From an uncultured Eubacteriales bacterium (lineage in GTDB: Bacteria > Bacillota > Clostridia > Monoglobales > Monoglobaceae), in the NCBI GenBank assembly GCA_905205855.1, contig CAJLFL010000145.1:1-5370 (forward strand): 5,370 bases of DNA. The letters are read 5' to 3'. The first letter of the stretch is position 1; each line of letters opens with the position of its first letter. Below are positions 5,368-5,370 of this stretch, piece by piece. The notes below the pieces were generated by a model that did no database searches, was not told the DNA's origin, and was given only the letters and a program-made list of their open reading frames with translations. The position numbers were made by a program, and so were the translations under genes.

Positions 5368-5370
5368 AAA

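Noticed and set aside
1..5370. CRISPR array, tRNA, rRNA, insertion sequence or prophage boundary
   Set aside because: No regularly spaced repeats, cloverleaf-like segments, transposase genes, terminal repeats or duplicated target sites were seen. The lone recombinase is not enough to call a mobile element.

Overview
The window looks like a chromosomal segment of a low-GC, Gram-positive-type bacterium, most likely a member of the Clostridia. This is inferred from the AT-rich intergenic DNA, strong AGGAGG-type ribosome binding sites, TGn-extended -10 promoters and the style of the proteins. The species cannot be named from the sequence. There are five real genes, all apparently intact: one on the plus strand at the left and four on the minus strand. 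I see no tRNA, rRNA, CRISPR array or insertion sequence.

Left part (1-1206): a leader region of about 180 bases holds a candidate promoter and a perfect 14-bp hairpin. It is followed by a tyrosine recombinase of the XerC/XerD type (180-1178) with all the catalytic residues of the family. This gene converges on folC, and a short hairpin lies in the 18-base gap and overlaps the folC stop codon.

Middle (1197-2508): folC encodes the bifunctional folylpolyglutamate/dihydrofolate synthase on the minus strand. Just upstream of it is an 18-bp perfect inverted repeat, the likely terminator of the operon that precedes it. Almost no room is left for a separate folC promoter.

Right part (2513-5370): a compact minus-strand operon of three genes reads, in order of transcription, a TIM-barrel sugar isomerase/epimerase (IolE/YcjR-like), a Gfo/Idh/MocA NAD(P)-dependent sugar dehydrogenase and a ThuA-like protein. 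The first two are joined by a one-base stop/start overlap (TAATG), and the third follows after 16 bases with its own good ribosome binding site. The operon probably starts from an extended -10 promoter at about 5324-5352. That promoter is interleaved with an apparent divergent promoter whose gene lies beyond the window.

The combination of dehydrogenase, TIM-barrel isomerase/epimerase and ThuA resembles known bacterial pathways that handle sugars or glycosides through 3-keto intermediates (ThuAB of trehalose use in rhizobia, YcjS/YcjR of E. coli). The natural substrate here is unknown, and no transporter, glycosidase or regulator is visible to narrow it down. Apart from this operon the region is ordinary. 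I found no convincing evidence of a wholly new system, only some regulatory structure and an uncharacterised sugar pathway worth a second look.
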